A DNA stretch of 64,000 bases from positions 1-64,000 of the forward strand of contig CBDATU010000017.1 of assembly GCA_965199865.1 (NCBI GenBank). Reading direction: 5' to 3'. The position numbers and the translations under genes are program-made. This document shows, piece after piece, positions 1-10,314 of this stretch. Every line of letters starts with the position of its first letter. The first letter of the stretch is position 1. The notes under the pieces are model-generated. The model was not told the DNA's origin. It ran no database searches and saw only the letters and a list, made by a program, of their open reading frames with translations. The stretch is from JAPOUP01 sp965199865 (GTDB lineage Bacteria; Pseudomonadota; Alphaproteobacteria; Rhodobacterales; Rhodobacteraceae).

Positions 1-91
1 TAGTCTCCTCGTCTGGCGGCTCCGGCCGCCGGTTTTGGTTCACCCGGAGATTACACCGTTTTCGAATTTCCACCAAACTCGCGACACGACC
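1..91. mobile_element. Right-hand end of a second IS256-type element
   Basis: Bases 1-91 match the last ~100 bases of the element at 197-1596: the GC-rich hairpin (ggcggc-tccg-gccgcc), the 'ttcacccggagattacacc' stretch and the terminal inverted repeat ending gcgacacgacc. The rest of this copy lies outside the window. It has the same orientation as the neighbouring copy and is separated from it by about 105 bases. Confidence 0.8.
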
Positions 92-188
92 GCTGCACAT
101 GTCGAAAATCATTCAGATTTAAGTTAACCTGAACATATAAGAATTGGCGATAGAAATTCAGGCAATGGATCCTAGAATTTCAATCACT

Positions 189-196
189 TGATCTTC
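189..196. repeat. Target-site duplication, left copy (TGATCTTC)
   Basis: TGATCTTC directly abuts the left inverted repeat and is repeated at 1597-1604 directly after the right inverted repeat. Eight bases is usual for IS256-family insertion. Confidence 0.9.
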
Positions 197-264
197 GGTC
201 GTGTCGCGAATTTGGTGGAAATTCGAAAACGGTGCAATCTCCAGGTGAACATGGTTTCCTCCGA

Positions 265-1493
265 TCAGGCGGCGAGGTCAAGGGCGACGGGCCCGGTCGG
301 CAGGGACAGCGTCTGCCAGCCGTCAACCTTTCGCAACCGGATCTGACCCGATGCCAGGAGCGCCCAGAGCAGCATGGGCACGGTCTCCGCGCAGGGTAGC
401 AGGGTCTGGGTCTTTATCCGCCTCCGGAACTCGCCGTCGGTCCTCTCGATGGCGTTGGTGGTCCGCGCCGACCTCCCACTGCGACGGGTCGAGCCGGGTG
501 AACGTGAACAGCCGGTCGCCCGCCTCGTCCAGGCTGTCGGCGACGGCCCGGCACTTTTTCCGCCACTTCTTCAGGAACGCCCTGCGGCGGCGCTGGATCT
601 CCTCCACGGTCTCCGCGTAGATCATGTCGCGGTAGTCATTGCCGATCTCGTCATGCAGGCGCTTCGGGGCGTGGCCCAGCAGGTTGCGGTGCTTGTGGAC
701 CGTGCAGCGCTGGATCGGCAGATCCTCACCCCAGAGCGTGGTGAGCGCGGCCTCAAGGCCCGGCGCGCCGTCGACGATGACGAACTCCGGCCGCCTGAGG
801 CCGCGCGCGTCGAGGTCGGCCAGGAACCCGCTCCATGCCGCGGTGCTCTCTCCGCCCATCTTTCCTATGGAAAGCAGCACCTTATGGCCGTCCCGGCGTA
901 TGCCGACGGCGGCCAGCACGGATATTTTCGTCGCCTTTCCGTCGATCCGGGTCTTTATCACCGTGCCGTCCAGGATCAGGCGGACGATGTCCTCATCGGC
1001 CAGGCTGCGGGCGCACCAGGCGTCCCAGTCCGATCTGACCCGGCGCCAGGCCCGGCTGACCACGTCCTTGCTCACGGCCCCCCTGAACAGCGCGAAAAGC
1101 GCCCGCTTCACCCGGCGCGTGTTCGTGCCGGAAAGGTAGACGGACGTGATCAGGGCCTCGGCCTTTTTCGTCATGCGCTGGTAGCGCCCGAGCGCCTTCG
1201 ACCGCCATTCCCTGACCTCGCCGTCCGCGTCCCGGATCCGGGGCGCGGGGCACGCTGACGGTCTCCGTCCCGAACGTTCCGGTGATCCGCCGGTCGCGGT
1301 GGCCGTGACGGTAGCCCTTCACCTCCCCGTCCCCGCGCCGGTAGCGGAGCCGGCCCAGGAACTCGGAGAGCTCCTCCTCGAAAACCGCCTCGATCGTGCC
1401 GCGGATGCTCGACCGGAGCCGGTCCTCGATCGGGTCGAGGCCCCCATCAAATGCCTCTGGCGAAAGTTCGGTGCTGAAAGTAGTCTGTTCCAT
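265..1493 (-). pseudogene. IS256-family transposase, two frameshifts
   Basis: Three reading-frame segments together give a full-length mutator-type DDE transposase of about 400 residues. The N-terminal part starts at 1493 (MEQTTFS). It slips near 1240-1250, where one base is in excess in the cgccccggatcc stretch, continues through 1174, and slips again near 470-485. Catalytic residues are visible: first Asp in LILDGTVIK, second Asp in EFVIVDGAPG, and Glu in TNAIERTDGEF, reached only after the second frameshift. The C-terminus ends VALDLAA before the stop at 265-267. As written it cannot make an active enzyme, so movement of this copy would need a transposase supplied from elsewhere. Confidence 0.9.
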
Positions 1494-1511
1494 GGTGTAG
1501 TCTCCTCCTCT

Positions 1512-1527
1512 GGCGGCTCCGGCCGCC
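1512..1527. promoter_or_regulatory. Conserved hairpin upstream of IS256 transposase start
   Basis: The stem GGCGGC/GCCGCC with loop TCCG lies 19-34 bases before the transposase ATG. The same stem recurs at 16-31 in the partial copy and, with a different loop (ATCA), in the remnant near 34408. Stem conservation with loop change suggests a selected structure, for example one that blocks translation of read-through transcripts; the role is inferred. Confidence 0.5.
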
Positions 1528-1596
1528 GGTTGGGTGGTTTTGGTTCACCCGGAGATTACACCATTTTCGAATTTCCACCAAACTCGCGACACGACC

Positions 1597-1604
1597 TGAT
1601 CTTC
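1597..1604. repeat. Target-site duplication, right copy (TGATCTTC)
   Basis: Identical to 189-196 and immediately after the right inverted repeat of the IS256 element. Confidence 0.9.
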
Positions 1605-1932
1605 TCGAAGTGATAACTCTTTGATTCTCTTCCGCATGTTCTTCACGTTTTAGTGGAGGAATGCGAATTGCAAAGAAGGGCCAAATGTATTCCGATCGGT
1701 ACTCCCGATCAATCCTTGGAAAAGTCGAAATAGGGTAACCAGTATATGCGGAATCGTACCGGAATACAAACTTACCATCCTCACTGGAAAGACGTCCCAC
1801 CAATACTGATTCAACACCCGTATCCTGATAGACTTCCAGGACACGCTCCATGGGGATTTCCGCAGAAGCCCAAATGAGTTTCACGCCCCAACCATAGTCG
1901 CGGCTGAATAGATCGAAAACACCAGGCGTCAT

Positions 1933-2555
1933 TGCTGAATCTCCCTTTGGATTCTCTGGACTTGATGCAGGAGCAAGTCAGGAATGAACCTCGCTCCCAC
2001 TCCAAAGCGCAACGCCTGGCCACAATTTTCCGCCCACCGAAGGGGCATCCATTCCCCCTTGAGAAGATTTTTCCACCTTCATACCGCGCATCACGGCTTT
2101 GGCGAAAGAGCGAATCTGCCGACCTGTGGTGGATAGATCGCTCATTCAATGCAGGTGGGGCAATTGCCCCACCGCCAATCCGTGGAAACCGGTCCAATTC
2201 ACTTGCCCGAAGTCACGAACTACGCCCGAAAACACAGAGTGTCGACAAGTCTACCGCCCTGAATACATGACGGAATTCAGCATGGGAAAGTCCGGGGAAA
2301 TCCCGACGATCAAGACAGACTACCGTCGATAGTGGTAGTGATGCGTTCCAGTGCCACCCGTTGCGATCGTTTCCGCAGCGAAGATCGCAGCGGGAGTTTT
2401 TATGGTGCTGGCCGGCGGCGCCCGCCACCTCGCGACCCGCCGCAAGCAGCCACTCGTCGACAGGAGCTTGCGGTCGCAGCGTTATGGATTTATCGATTGC
2501 AGGTCGTAACGCAAACAGCTGAGGTGCCAGTCTGGCCCCAGCCCGGACGGATTCC
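1933..2555. other. Intergenic stretch, no gene recognised
   Basis: About 620 bases between the HipA-like pseudogene and the acyltransferase gene. Short open frames exist on both strands but none shows a family motif or a convincing ribosome binding site. It is probably degraded sequence. Confidence 0.6.
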
Positions 2556-3440
2556 ATGGCGGTTCCTACACATGGCGCGAAAAACTACCTTCAGAGCCTG
2601 GCGTACCGTGCAGTTATCGGAACCGCGATGTCCCTGCCCTATCATAAACGAGTTCCATTCGCGGGCCAGGCGGTACGCCATATCGCCGGTGTGGCTGGCT
2701 GGCGAAAACGGATACGGGACAATCTCGCACTGATCTATCCTGAATTGCAGGAACATGAGATCAAATGGCTTGTTCACAAGGTGCCAGACAATGTCGGACG
2801 CACTCTGATCGAAATCTGGTCAGGACGGGAGTTCCGCAGGCGCGCACGCGAAATTCCATTCACCGGCAGTGGGGTCGCGGCCCTGGAAAGGGCGAAGGAA
2901 GAGAACCGTCCAACCATTCTGATCACAGGCCATTTCGGAAACTACGATGCTCCAAGGGCGGCCCTGATCGAACGGGGTTACCGGGTCGGTGGGCTGTACA
3001 ACCCGATGGCCAATGGATATTTCAATGATCGCTATGTGGATGCCATCAGCAGTATCGGAACACCGGTATTCGAACGGTCCCATTCCGGCAAAGGCCAGAA
3101 AGAGATGGTGCGGTTCCTGAAATCTGGAGGTGCGGTGGGTCTCGTCGCCGACCACTTCATGGGACACGGCGTGCCAATCGAATTTCTGGGCCACCCAGCG
3201 AAAACGGCCCTGAATCCCGCAAAAATGGCAGTGAAATACGATGCCCTCTTTCTTCCGATCTATGGCCTTAGACTGGCCGATGGAATTTCTTTCGACATCA
3301 TTGCCGACGATCCGATTCCGCATGGCGACCCGGAGGAAATGACCCGAGCCGCCAACGCCAGTCTGGAAAAGCTTGTCCGCAAACACCCTGAACAATGGTT
3401 CTGGATTCACCGTCGCTGGAAAAGTTCATTTGGCGAATGA
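2556..3440 (+). CDS. LpxL/HtrB-type lysophospholipid acyltransferase
   Basis: A 294-residue protein of the family that transfers acyl chains to lipid A precursors or related lysolipids at the inner membrane. The catalytic HX4D motif is visible as H126-FGNY-D131 in TGHFGNYD. It is followed by a family-typical block with GGLYNPMANGYFND, GGAVGLVADHF and LNPAKMAVKYDALFLPIYGL, and a C-terminal EQWFWIHRRWK, the usual ending of this family. Length fits the family (about 290-310). The start at 2556 is the first ATG; its ribosome site is weak, and an internal Met at residue 25 is possible. No neighbour suggests a specific substrate, so lipid A late acyltransferase and ornithine-lipid-type acyltransferase both remain possible. 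Confidence 0.85.
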   Translation: MAVPTHGAKNYLQSLAYRAVIGTAMSLPYHKRVPFAGQAVRHIAGVAGWRKRIRDNLALIYPELQEHEIKWLVHKVPDNVGRTLIEIWSGREFRRRAREIPFTGSGVAALERAKEENRPTILITGHFGNYDAPRAALIERGYRVGGLYNPMANGYFNDRYVDAISSIGTPVFERSHSGKGQKEMVRFLKSGGAVGLVADHFMGHGVPIEFLGHPAKTALNPAKMAVKYDALFLPIYGLRLADGISFDIIADDPIPHGDPEEMTRAANASLEKLVRKHPEQWFWIHRRWKSSFGE

Positions 3441-5457
3441 CCATATCTGGCACCAACATCGCCGTTGCAGCAGGAAATGTCTCCTCCCAACCAGCGTCAT
3501 TGGGTTTCGGCTTTCCGATAGTCAGTTCTGGGGATTGCTGCCTATGCGCGGAGGGCTGCACAACCACCCACTGTCTGGAGTTGAATGGGGTGAAACAGTC
3601 TGAATTCCAGCATTGCAGGGCGGACCGGCTGGAGATCACGGAGGCCTCGTGGATGGCTATGGCGTCCTTCCCGGTCGCACTCTTGCTCAAAGCTGGAAAC
3701 CGAAACAGCCCGAGGCATGGAGCCCGGGTCCTGACCATGACGTCATGGATGCCGAAGGAACTGAAACCTGTAACGGTGCCCGGATCTGCGGATCTGGATC
3801 TGCAGGGGTCTCACTCCACGCTGGAGAGGCAGCCATAGGTTCAGTCCAAGGTGATCCATCGTGATCATGGCAGCTATCCGAGCCTGTTCTCTATTTCGGA
3901 TCCGTTTAATCGGATCCCGTGTGGAGCTGTTTTCCACGATTCAATGTTTCTGTAGTGCGAATACCCGTGGATCAATGGCCGTGATTCGTAATGGCGGGCC
4001 ACGCTCATCGAATGCAACAGCCTCGAATTTAGACGTATTGAGAAGCCAGCCGGTGTTGTCAGGGGCGACAGCGGAAAGATCCTCGGGATGATCCGAAAGA
4101 CTTGCCTGTCCCTGAACATGATCATTTCATTGCCCCACTTCAGAGTGGAACGGGGGTTGGTAAAACGGCCGTTATCACCTGGATGGCGTGCCCGATGGTC
4201 TGACCAGGGCCGCGGATCGACTGGAGGAAAGGGAACCGTTATCTCCGCCAACAGCGGCAGGTCGGTCTAAATGGCGTCTCTCCACCAGGCATTTTGCCAT
4301 CCGATGTCCAAACCCGGATCGCAGGGTGGAGACCACCGAATGCGCTTTCGTCCCGCCGCCCCGGCTCTGGCAGGGGTATCACCCCGTTGAACTCCAAGCG
4401 GCGCCACACCGCCCGGCCGTCGGTCTGCCAAAGCTCGCCGCGGCGGTAGCGGAGGATCCGAGCGCCCCGCGCACAATCGGGCTGTCTCCGACCTACCCGC
4501 GGCACCAGCCTGCGACAGCTTTCTGCGGAGATCGCCCTAGCGGGAGGAAAGGGTGCGGTGAGTCGGATCCCTTCCAGTCATGCGGACAGCATGCCGATCA
4601 CGCCGCAAAGCCGTAAGAGGGAACCAATATGCAAGAGGTAGACCCTTGAACCTGGCCATGACGCACCGGATGGCGCCGAACCTCGCAAGGATAGCGATGA
4701 GGCGTTGGGCGTTCCGAACCCATGGCAGAATGAAAATGGCGGAATGGGACAATGATATCCTGTCTAACGTATTTGGGCCACCGCTGAACCCAACGATGAG
4801 ACCCGAAGAAGAAAGGCCGCAAAGGCAATAACTCCATGGGCTCATAGCGGATGCTTCCGCGATTCATCGAGAGACACCTTCGCAGGGCTTTCCTCCACGC
4901 TGGTGGCAACGCGAGAGAGACCATGGCCTTTACGTGGTTCTATGGATGCAACCGGAAGCGCGAAGGCCTCCACAGCCAGATGAAAGCTGGCGGGCAGGCG
5001 TTCCTGTTGGCTGGTAGGTCTCATTCCCAAGGACGCAGGGTGGAAAATCGTGCCAAGCTGAAGAACGTCCATGGGAAGGCATCCCGCCACAGCGCTGGAT
5101 GCTGGACATGGAAACGCGCCGGTCGCAATGGCTGGAAGCAGACCCCGATTTGGCGCCCAAATGCAAGGCTATCCACCATGGGAATGCATGGCAGGAACGG
5201 CAAGTCAGACCGTCTGCCTGTCTTCCTCTGGCGAGATTTTGCCTGCAAACCGTATTTCCGGCGCATCAACCACCGCGCCGCTGCCAACAGGTGCCGCACC
5301 CGTACCAAACTCCAGCTTCCGGTTCCCAAGCAAAGCCGACTCGGCTTCACGGACGGAGCCACGCCCCGAATTGGACAGGCTCAAGCCCCTCTTCACGCAT
5401 GGCGAAGCCTCAATCGGCGTATTTCGGTCGAGCGGCACCTCACCGGATTTCATTCCG
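3441..5457. other. 2-kb stretch without a recognisable gene
   Basis: No frame on either strand gives a recognisable protein. One minus-strand frame around 4280-4470 (with LRYRRGELWQTDGR and EPGRRDE) has a protein-like feel but I cannot place it. Downstream neighbours are intact, so this is most simply eroded DNA. Confidence 0.6.
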
Positions 5458-6159
5458 CTATCGAAGGCTTACCGCCGCCACAATGGGTCCGTGGCCAGCA
5501 CGTTGCAAAAGAACAACGATGGGCTCATCACCAGAAACCACCGCCTTGGTGTTCAGCGGCTCCAGACCGTTCCATATACCAAGTTGGGTCAGCTCAGTGA
5601 CGATATTGGAGTAGGCTATCGTGCGGCCGGCGTTTTCACCACGCCCGATGGAAACCGCCCGTTCAGGAAGGTAGCGCACAAGCTGAAGGATCATTGGTCC
5701 GCCGGACCCGACACTCGACCGGGCCCTAATCCGTATGACATCACCGTGCCGCTTCGCGGACATGCTGACTTCGGACGGGCGATTGCGATGTTTCTCGATC
5801 AGTTCAGCCAGTTTCATTGGTTTGGTACCCACCAGATGATCCACCCCATTAACAATCATCTGCGGTGTGTGAACGGTCCGCTGACCAACCGCTCGAGCAT
5901 AGGCCCTCTGCCGCTGCGAATGGGCCGGTTTGGCGAAACTGTCTTTCCAGCCTATGTAATCCCAGTAATCCACATGAAGCGCTAGGGGAATGACGTATTC
6001 CAGCGATGATAGATCCCGCAGCAACTGGTCTGCGGGCGGACATGAACTGCAACCTTGGCTTGTATAGAGCTCGACCACTACAGGGCGCGGTTCGCCCCTT
6101 GCTCCGGTTACGAGCAGCAGCACCATCATCAAGGCCGTCGTTACGCATTTCCAGCCCAC
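5458..6159 (-). CDS. DUF1223 secreted thioredoxin-like protein
   Basis: A 233-residue protein starting at a GTG with a good purine-rich ribosome site (gaggggg) just upstream. Residues 1-22 form a signal peptide (MGWKCVTTALMMVLLLVTG), followed by the family hallmark VELYTSQGCSSCPPAD with a CxxC pair, as in thioredoxin folds, then LHVDYWDYIGWKDSF and TPQMIVNG, all typical of DUF1223. The protein is expected in the periplasm; its biochemical role is not established for the family, though a redox function is plausible from the CxxC. It points away from acnA across a shared 350-base region, an arrangement familiar from Rhodobacterales. Stop codon is TAG. Confidence 0.9.
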   Translation of the reverse strand: MGWKCVTTALMMVLLLVTGARGEPRPVVVELYTSQGCSSCPPADQLLRDLSSLEYVIPLALHVDYWDYIGWKDSFAKPAHSQRQRAYARAVGQRTVHTPQMIVNGVDHLVGTKPMKLAELIEKHRNRPSEVSMSAKRHGDVIRIRARSSVGSGGPMILQLVRYLPERAVSIGRGENAGRTIAYSNIVTELTQLGIWNGLEPLNTKAVVSGDEPIVVLLQRAGHGPIVAAVSLR

Positions 6160-6509
6160 GGATTCCCCCTCTCCTCATGTCATTTACAATACCTAGTCCT
6201 GCCCTGCCGTAACTGGCCAATCAATCATTTGAGAGTTGACCTTTCGGCTGTGAGGACAGACGGCCGCTACGATGGCTAATGGATGACTGCCCAACAGGCA
6301 CCGATTCGACCTTTCCGCAGCAGGTGGGAGCCCGCATGCCAGGTCATAGTGTTCCGTTCGTGACACGGCCACTGCAGACCAAGAAACAGAGGAACGGGGT
6401 TGTGAGGCGGTGTGCAATGGTATACTGAAATCGCATTCCGATTCCAGCCCCAGCCGGCAGTCAGACAAACCGCTCCGAACATTGCCGGCATCCACCAGGA
6501 GACCGCCCA
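6160..6509. other. Divergent control region between DUF1223 gene and acnA
   Basis: This 350-base region must hold the promoters of both divergent genes. I see no clear operator palindrome. The acnA ATG is preceded by accaggagaccgccc, a usable ribosome site. Confidence 0.5.
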
Positions 6510-9209
6510 TGACAATTCAGGTCGGACAGGACATTTCCAGGACCAGAAAGACGCTCCGCGCAGGAGGATCAAGGGTTGCGTTCTATTCGATAAAGGCTGC
6601 AGAGGCGGCAGGTTTGGGTGACTTCACCCGCCTGCCGGCCTCACTCCGGGTGGTCCTTGAGAACATGCTAAGGTTCGAGGACGGTGGTCGGACAGTCAGC
6701 GTCGAGGACATCCGCGCGTTTTCCGACTGGATCGCAAAGGGCGGCAGAAATCCCCGTGAGATCGCATACCGGCCCGCCCGCGTGCTGATGCAGGACTTCA
6801 CGGGGGTTCCCGCAGTGGTCGATCTTGCGGCCATGCGGGATGGCCTCGCGGCACTCGGCGGGGATGCCGAAAGGATCAACCCTCTTAACCCGGTCGATCT
6901 GGTGATCGATCACAGCGTGATGATCGAGACGAGTTCGGGAAACCCACGCGCCTTCCAGATGAACGTCGACAGGGAATATCAGCGGAACCTCGAGCGATAT
7001 ACCTTCCTGAAATGGGGGCAGTCAGCGTTCGACAACTTTCGTGTCGTACCACCAGGAACCGGAATCTGCCATCAGGTGAACCTCGAATACCTTTCACAAT
7101 GCATCTGGACCGATCAGGATCAGAACGGCGAGGAAGTGGCCTATCCTGACACTCTGGTCGGGACCGGATTCGCATACAACGATGGTTAACGGCCTCTCGG
7201 TACTGGGATGGGGCGCTCGGAGGCATTGAAGCCGAGGCCGCGATGCTCGGTCAACCGATCTCCATGCTGATTCCCGAGGTTGTGGGCTTTCGACTGACCG
7301 GCGAAATGGTCGATGGAACGACCGCCACGGATCTGGTGCTCAAGGTCGTGCAGATGCTGCGTGAGAGGGGAGTGGTCGGAAAGTTCGTTGAATTCTACGG
7401 ACCTGGCCTCGATGGCCTGCCCCTAGCCGATAGGGCGACCATCGCCAACATGGCGCCAGAATACGGCGCCACCTGTGGTTTCTTTCCTGTCGATGCGGAG
7501 ACGCTTCGTTACCTGCATACGTCAGGTCGCGATGAGGCGCGGATCGCCCTGGATCGAGACCTACGCAAAGGAAAACGGCCTTTGGCGCGGGCCAGATTAC
7601 GAACCGGTTTTCACCGATACGCTGGAACTTGACATGGGCACGATCGTTCCGGCCATCTCCGGCCCTAAGCGTCCGCAGGATTTTGTGGCTCTCAGCAGCG
7701 CGAAAGCCGCGTTCCACCGGTGAAATGGAAGAAACGTTCAAACGCCCCCTGGACCGGGAGGTGCCCGTCGAAGGCGAATCCTACACCCTGTCATCAGGAA
7801 AGGTGGTGATCGCCTCCATCACTTCCTGCACCAACACCTCCAATCCTTACGTGATGATCGGTGCCGGACTGGTCGCGCGCAAGGCCCGAGCCCTGGGACT
7901 CACCCGCAAATCCTGGGTGAAGACATCACTGGCGCCTGGCTCGCAGGTGGTTTCGGAATATCTGGAGGCAGCGGGCCTGCAGGAGGATCTTGACAGCATC
8001 GGCTTCAATCTTGTGGGATATGGCTGCACCACCTGTATTGGTAATTCCGGCCCGCTTCAGTCCGCGATTTCCAAAGCCATCGCCGATGGCGATCTGGTGG
8101 CGACCGCAGTGCTTTCCGGCAATCGGAATTTCGAGGGCCGGATCAGCCCGGATGTCCGAGCGAATTACCTCGCATCACCGCCGCTGGTTGTCGTCTACGC
8201 GCTCGCAGGCACGATGGATATCAACCTTGCGAAAGATCCCGTTACGCAGGACCCTGAAGGCAGGGATGTCTTTCTCAGGGATCTCTGGCCCAGCCAGAAG
8301 GAAATCGCTGAACTCGTGAATGAGACAGTGACACGCGAGGCTTTCGAAAAGAAATATGCGGAAGTCTTTACAGGCGATGAGAAATGGCGCTCCATCGAAA
8401 CGAGCGATAGCCTGACCTATACTTGGCCATCCACTTCAACCTATGTCCGTAACCCACCGTATTTCGATAACATAACGACCGAGCCAGGAGAAATTTCAGA
8501 TATCAGGGATGCCCGTGTTCTTGCGATTCTGGGAGATATGATCACCACCGATCACATCAGTCCGGCCGGAAGCTTCAGGGAAGCCACGCCTGCAGGGAAA
8601 TACCTGGTTGAACGGCAGGTGGCACCACGGGAATTCAACTCCTACGGTTCGCGGAGAGGAAACCACGAAGTGATGATGCGCGGCACTTTTGCCAACATCC
8701 GGGTGAGGAACGAAATGCTCGACGGCGTGGAGGGAGGTTACACGCTTGGACCGGACGGGGAACGGACATCCATATATGACGCTGCTATGGCATATCAGGA
8801 GACCGGCACGCCATTGGTCGTGATTGCTGGCGAACAGTATGGAGCTGGTTCGTCCCGTGACTGGGCGGCGAAGGGAACAGCCCTTTTGGGAATCAAGGCG
8901 GTGATCGCCGAGAGTTTCGAGCGCATCCATCGGTCCAATCTGGTCGGCATGGGTGTGATTCCATTCGAGTTCTCCGATGGAGATTCCCGTGAATCACTAG
9001 GACTGAAAGGCGATGAAACGATTTCCATCACCGGATTGGAAGAGGATCTGAAACCCCAGGCCACAGTGAAGTGCATCATCGTCTACGGTGACGGTTCGGA
9101 GAAACAAATCAGTTTGAGGTGCCGCATCGATACCGAGGTTGAGATCGAGTATGTAGAGAATGGCGGCGTTCTGCATTACGTGCTGCGAAATCTCGCCAAG
9201 GCAGCATAG
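6510..9209 (+). pseudogene. acnA: Aconitate hydratase A, four frameshifts
   Basis: The combined frames give a complete ~895-residue aconitase (citrate to isocitrate, TCA cycle). The N-terminal part runs 6510-7160 and includes the QDFTGVPAVVDLAAMR motif. Frame breaks occur near 7160 (before GPDSHTTMVNG), near 7218 (after LGWG, before GGIEAEAAM), near 7550 (before ETYAKENG) and near 7715 (before EMEETFKRP). From there to the stop the frame is intact, including the cluster cysteines in SITSCTNTSNP and GYGCTTCIGNSGP and the C-terminal GAGSSRDWAAKG swivel domain. All four breaks fall within about 570 bases, while surrounding core genes are clean. It is either a recently killed gene or a locally misassembled/low-quality stretch. 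Neighbours give no replacement aconitase. Confidence 0.88.
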
Positions 9210-9894
9210 AGACGCAACCAACCTGCACCATTGGCCAAGCCCACATCCTGGGCGGCATCACTGCTGCGTCCTGGTCCGGTTTCATCCCATTACACCAGTG
9301 ATGCGAGAATGCTCTGTCTACCGTAATTGTCCCGGGGAAGGTTTCGATAAGGAAGGCATGGATCGCCCAGGCGGCCGGCGCAGGTCCACATGGAGCCTGT
9401 TGCGGGTCACATGGCGGTGCATCACGACGCCCTCAGCCGTCCAGGCACGGCTCGGCATCCCTGTGTGGCGAAGGCGGGCGCTATCCGGATGTGGATCACA
9501 TGGCTATTCGCATGAGATGCCGCCCAGTCAAAGCGCCAGAAATTCTGACGGCGCGGCACGGAGGGAATCCGGCCCATGAGCCGTTCAACGGGTATGGCCG
9601 GGGCGGTGGCGCCCGGTCAGGGTCGGGACTTCCAGCCCGGCCGCGCGCGGCGCAGCCCGCCACTTCCGGGATCATGGAGATTCCTCCGCAGTCCGGTGCG
9701 GATAGTCCGGCCCGTCGGGTGGGAATCGTCGAAAGAAATTGGGACAGCCCGCCGACATGCGACCGGTAATGACGCAGAACACCATATACTGGTCGCAAAT
9801 CGGCCGCAGACGGTGGCAGACATGTCCCGGCTGTGACCGCTAGGCGCAATCCGGTTGGTGCCACGCGGGCACCGCTGCAAGGAGGAGAAACGGA
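9210..9894. other. Intergenic stretch, nothing recognised
   Basis: About 685 bases after acnA with no recognisable coding frame on either strand. It ends in a strong ribosome binding site (aaggaggag) for the Rpn fragment. Confidence 0.6.
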
Positions 9895-10314
9895 ATGGCC
9901 AGCGAGCCACGCGCGCCGCATGGCCAGATGTTCAGGGCGCTGGTCCCTGAGCTGGAGAGCGGCGCGAGGCTGGTGCGGCAGCTCCTACCCCCGGCCGTCG
10001 CCAACCTCATTGCCGACGCGCCCCTGGTGCGCGTTCCCGAGACTTTCGTCGACGAGAACCTGGGCCTCCGCCAGGCCGACGCGCTGTTCGAAGCGAAGCT
10101 GGAGGACGGACGTCCCGCCCTGCTCTACGTTCTCCTGGAGCACAAGTCCTGGCCCGATCCCTGGGCCCGCCTGCCGCCCGCCAGGCAATCCCGCTTGCAT
10201 TTGCTGCCGCAGATCGTTGTCTGCCCATCTGTTCGGAGACCACATGAACCGGTAGGCAGCATATGTCAGCAAAACTGCGCCAAATTCGTAGCATCAGGGG
10301 TAAGTGTACCCTGA
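9895..10314 (+). pseudogene. Rpn-family (YhgA-like) nuclease, N-terminal fragment
   Basis: The start at 9895 follows an excellent ribosome site. The reading frame has the N-terminal hallmarks of Rpn/PDDEXK transposase-like nucleases: FRALVPELESGARLVRQL, VPETFVDENLGLRQADALF and LYVLLEHKSWPDPW (the E-x-K part of the nuclease core). After about residue 90 the similarity stops: WARLPPARQSRLHLLPQ does not match the family, which continues to about 300 residues. It looks truncated by deletion or frameshift. Rpn proteins have been linked to recA-independent recombination and phage defence; this fragment should be inactive. Confidence 0.75.

Larger units (their letters stand above)
197..1596 (-). mobile_element. 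IS256-family insertion sequence, 1400 bp
   Basis: The element has terminal inverted repeats: the left end begins ggtcgtgtcgcgaatttggt and the right end is its near-perfect reverse complement. It is flanked by the 8-bp duplication TGATCTTC. It carries a single transposase gene on the minus strand, now frameshifted. A hairpin (1512-1527) sits between the right end and the transposase start. Related sequences occur at 1-91 and, internally deleted, at 29359-29502 plus 34183-34492. Confidence 0.92.
158..1932 (-). pseudogene. HipA N-terminal-domain-like protein, interrupted by an IS
   Basis: The gene starts at 1932, with gggaga about 8 bases upstream, and reads through a segment resembling the N-terminal domain of HipA toxins: V-Y-Q near the start, G-R-L-S, F-x-Y, then YIWPFFAIRIPP, matching the P-F-F-x-N-R/L-P-E motif that ends this domain. 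The reading frame slips near 1640-1650: the frame that follows gives MRKRIKELSLREDQ, which fits better than the frame giving the longer open reading frame. The IS256 element then splits it at the 8-bp target site. Removing the element and one target copy restores that second frame to a stop at 158-160, giving a protein of roughly 140 residues. In HipA systems this domain is fused to, or encoded beside, the kinase domain; no kinase is seen here. The family call is moderate; the disruption is clear. Confidence 0.6.

Noticed and set aside
374..1258. A 294-codon plus-strand frame at the start of the window
   Set aside because: It is antisense to the IS256 transposase, whose catalytic motifs are clear on the minus strand.
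4239..4505. Minus-strand frame with LRYRRGELWQTDGR
   Set aside because: Protein-like in feel but no family, no ribosome site and no neighbours that support it.
5071..5985. 304-codon plus-strand frame overlapping the DUF1223 gene
   Set aside because: Antisense to a gene with a signal peptide and conserved CxxC motif; no motif of its own.
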